Assembly: GCF_001277345.1 (NCBI RefSeq)
Contig: NZ_LIUT01000001.1
Location: 1,430,016 to 1,494,015 of the forward strand
Origin: Paenibacillus solani
GTDB lineage: Bacteria; Bacillota; Bacilli; Paenibacillales; Paenibacillaceae
Direction of reading: 5' to 3'
DNA length: 64,000 bases
Part shown: piece by piece, positions 62,224-64,000 of the stretch
Numbering within the stretch: position 1 is the first letter of the stretch
Layout: each line of letters begins with the position of its first letter
Notes under the pieces: model-generated
The model's database searches: none
Told to the model about the DNA's origin: nothing
The model's input: the letters and a program-made list of their open reading frames with translations, nothing else
Position numbers and translations under genes: made by a program

Positions 62224-62612
62224 GTGCGCTTGACAGCGCGACGACTAAGGAGTGAAAGTGTCCAGAATACCACGAGGTGGCGGAAATGCATAGTCGACAT
62301 GGCAGTGAGTAGTCCGAGAGGATGCGTGCGGAGGGCTTGGAAATATGAGGTGATTGAATAAAGTCTATGCCGCGGCTGTAACGTATTGGCGTAATGTGCT
62401 GAGTAGGCGAAGTCAAAAGAGATATGTGACGTGGGAAGAATACCCCCGCATTCGAATGTTATTTCCACTTAAGCAACCGAAAATCTTCATTCCCTACAAA
62501 CGATTGAAGGCTTAAGCTATACTGTGAAGCAATTTCTGAAGAGCCCGGTGCGGGAAATCCGCACGCCGGGTTCTGTGGGGGTACGGGCCACCAGTTGGAT
62601 GGCCCTCCAATA
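62224..62612 (+). mobile_element. Internally deleted class C group II intron
   Basis: It starts GTGCGCTTGACAGCGCGACG right after the terminator T-run, the preferred insertion site of class C introns. It retains part of domain I, the last about 53 codons of the maturase, an intact-looking domain V at 62541-62573 (GAGCCCGGTGCGGGAAATCC, then GCACGCCGGGTTC) and a GGGCCA/TGGCCC domain VI. The total is about 390 nt, so it lacks most of the ribozyme and reverse transcriptase. The 3' end is approximate. Confidence 0.78.
62354..62515 (+). pseudogene. Maturase C-terminal fragment in the class C intron
   Basis: A 53-codon frame without a start codon, with TYWRNVLSRRSQKRYVTWEE and LFPLKQPKIFIPYKRLKA ending at TAA 62513-62515. 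It matches the usual end of group II intron reverse transcriptases (SRRSQ, PKIFIPY). Confidence 0.78.
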
Positions 62613-62789
62613 AAATTTCAGCTATCCACTCTACGAATTTGTCTTGAATCGAGGTTTATATTATTTCATTCCCTGCATCCATAATGCCACTGAACATCCG
62701 CCAGCATACTCTGTCAGGCGTTTAACCTTAGGGCAGGCGTGTGCATATGCTGAAATGGAACATGGGTTTAATGGAATGGAGGGATACGG
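62613..62789. other. Gap without recognisable gene
   Basis: I see only flanking DNA of the intron remnant and the promoter region of the substrate-binding protein gene. The gap at 62009-62198 is similar: a short open stretch reading GETIAVAFRIHPHDYCLYFE may be a gene relic. Confidence 0.4.
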
Positions 62790-63794
62790 ATGAAACGTCA
62801 AAAATGGTGGGGGCTGGCTTTGTCGATGCTCCTCGTATACGGGGCAGTACTTACCGGGTGCAGTGGTGGCGGCTCTTCTACAAAGGTCCGGATTGGCGAA
62901 GTGACACGTTCGATCTTTTATGCGCCGCAGTACGTCGCACTAGAGAAGGGTTTTTTCAAGGAAGAGGGTCTGAATGTTGAGCTGCAGACGACGCCTGGCG
63001 GAGATAAAACGATGACCGCTCTGCTGTCGGGAGCTATCGATGTGGCACTTGTTGGATCGGAGACATCCATTTATGTGTACCAGCAGGGCTCGGAGGATCC
63101 GGTTATTAACTTCGGGCAGGTGACGCAGACGGACGGCACGTTCCTGATGGCCAGGGACGGGGCGAGTGCTTTCGACTGGAATCAGCTGAAGGGTAAAGTG
63201 TTTCTCGGACAGCGCAAGGGCGGTATGCCGCAGATGGCAGGCGAGTTCACATTGAAGAAAAATGGGATCGACCCACAGGCGGATTTGGAATTGATACAGA
63301 ACATCGATTTTGCCAATATCGCTTCCGCTTATGCTTCCGGCACGGGTGAGTTCGTGCAGTTGTTTGAGCCTCAAGCTTCGATTTTTGAAAAAGAAGGACG
63401 GGGCAAGGTTGTTGCATCCTTTGGTGTGGAAAGCGGGCATCTGCCGTACACCGTCTTCATGACGAAACAGAGTTATATCGATAAACATGATGCAACCGTG
63501 CAGAAGTTTACGAATGCGCTCTACAAGGCACAACAATGGGTGGAGTCAAGCAGCCCGGAGGATATCGCCGATGCGATCATGCCGTATTTTAAAGACAGCG
63601 ACCGGGAGATCGTTGTGTCTTCTGTCAAACGTTACAAGGAGCAAGGCAGCTATGCAACCGATCCGATCGTGGATGAAGCGGAGTGGAACAATTTGCTGGA
63701 CGTGATGGATCAAGCCGGAGAATTGAAGGAACGGGTGACGCCAGGCACGATCGTTAACAACAGCTTTGCCGAGAAAGCGAAGCAGGCAAAATAA
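62790..63794 (+). CDS. ABC transporter substrate-binding lipoprotein (SsuA/TauA/NMT1-like)
   Basis: A 334-aa lipoprotein: signal peptide with lipobox LTGC (Cys about residue 24), then the SsuA/THI5 fold with [37 protein letters not shown] and [14 protein letters not shown]. Such proteins bind sulfonates, nitrate, pyrimidine precursors or related anions. The RBS is TGGAGGG. The ATPase gene starts 40 bp later, and the permease is presumably beyond the window. Confidence 0.87.
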   Translation: MKRQKWWGLALSMLLVYGAVLTGCSGGGSSTKVRIGEVTRSIFYAPQYVALEKGFFKEEGLNVELQTTPGGDKTMTALLSGAIDVALVGSETSIYVYQQGSEDPVINFGQVTQTDGTFLMARDGASAFDWNQLKGKVFLGQRKGGMPQMAGEFTLKKNGIDPQADLELIQNIDFANIASAYASGTGEFVQLFEPQASIFEKEGRGKVVASFGVESGHLPYTVFMTKQSYIDKHDATVQKFTNALYKAQQWVESSSPEDIADAIMPYFKDSDREIVVSSVKRYKEQGSYATDPIVDEAEWNNLLDVMDQAGELKERVTPGTIVNNSFAEKAKQAK

Positions 63795-63834
63795 TCGCGT
63801 GCTCCCGATCCATCGAATGAAAGGAGAGAGCACC

Positions 63835-64000
63835 ATGGTACCGGTAGTTGAATTGAATGATATTGCCCATGTGTACGTTACTGATCGGGAAGCCTCTCTA
63901 GCTGTGGAAGGAATACAATTGAAGGTGGACCCGGGAGAGTTCATCAGCCTGGTAGGCCCTAGCGGCTGCGGAAAGACGACCATCTTGTCCATCATAGCCG
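63835..64000 (+). CDS. ABC transporter ATPase, SsuB/TauB-like (partial)
   Basis: The first 55 codons of an ATPase cut by the window end. It has [17 protein letters not shown], then [16 protein letters not shown] (Walker A). AAAGGAGAG precedes the ATG. It pairs with the substrate-binding protein just upstream to import the same ligand. Confidence 0.85.
   Translation, partial: MVPVVELNDIAHVYVTDREASLAVEGIQLKVDPGEFISLVGPSGCGKTTILSIIA

Noticed and set aside
62106..62468. A 120-codon minus-strand frame
   Set aside because: It crosses the terminator and the class C intron 5' end and is antisense to them. No RBS or domain was found.

Overview
The window is chromosomal DNA of a low-GC Gram-positive, spore-former-type bacterium, most probably Paenibacillus or a close relative. 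The signs are strong AGGAGG-type ribosome binding sites, frequent TTG and GTG starts, ParE/ParC, a MutS2-type ATPase, CstR, YqkB, DUF4309, DUF2653 and DUF1796 relatives of Bacillales, and degenerate group II introns. No tRNA, rRNA or CRISPR array is visible. All family assignments come from reading motifs by eye, not from database searches.

Layout. 1-8.7 kb: a heterodimeric ABC multidrug exporter behind a long leader, a GNAT acetyltransferase, a secreted CAP-domain protein, an SGNH hydrolase and a two-gene ABC-2 transporter. 8.8-13.3 kb: parE-parC. 13.4-18.6 kb: a MarR regulator, a 48-codon membrane ORF, an RluA-type pseudouridine synthase, a methyltransferase and a MutS2-like ATPase without a Smr domain, behind a leader with a 7-codon upstream ORF and two intrinsic terminators. 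18.7-32.7 kb: a six-PAS histidine kinase, small enzymes, an AraC/oxidoreductase group, a papain-like hydrolase, a decayed WbsX gene with a glycosyltransferase, a coiled-coil secreted protein, a DUF1796 protein and a MATE exporter behind another leader with an upstream ORF.

32.8-39.5 kb is a coherent reactive-sulfur locus. It holds a CoA-disulfide reductase-rhodanese, the persulfide sensor CstR, TusA, a DsrE-like protein, two rhodaneses, a TusA-rhodanese fusion, a rhodanese-persulfide dioxygenase and a TauE exporter. Five ATACCC/GGGTAT palindromes near its promoters look like CstR operators. 39.6-55.2 kb: a methyltransferase, an AraC regulator, a CxPSR sulfatase with its own formylglycine-generating enzyme, a formate/nitrite channel, a UbiD decarboxylase, a TraB/GumN protein, a PadR regulator, a YqkB-like protein with a carbonic anhydrase, and an M32 carboxypeptidase.

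55.3-62.6 kb is accessory DNA. Three internally deleted group II intron remnants bracket a co-directional cassette: an ABC ATPase and permease, a 72-aa membrane protein, a Gly/Ala-rich secreted peptide precursor, a DUF5819 protein, an HTTM membrane protein and a DCC thiol oxidoreductase. Its logic resembles the Bacillus sdpABC toxin system (SdpB is an HTTM-type protein), but the precursor is different and has no cysteine. This is the best candidate here for an undescribed peptide-toxin system. The window ends in an SsuA/TauA-like lipoprotein and the start of its ATPase gene.
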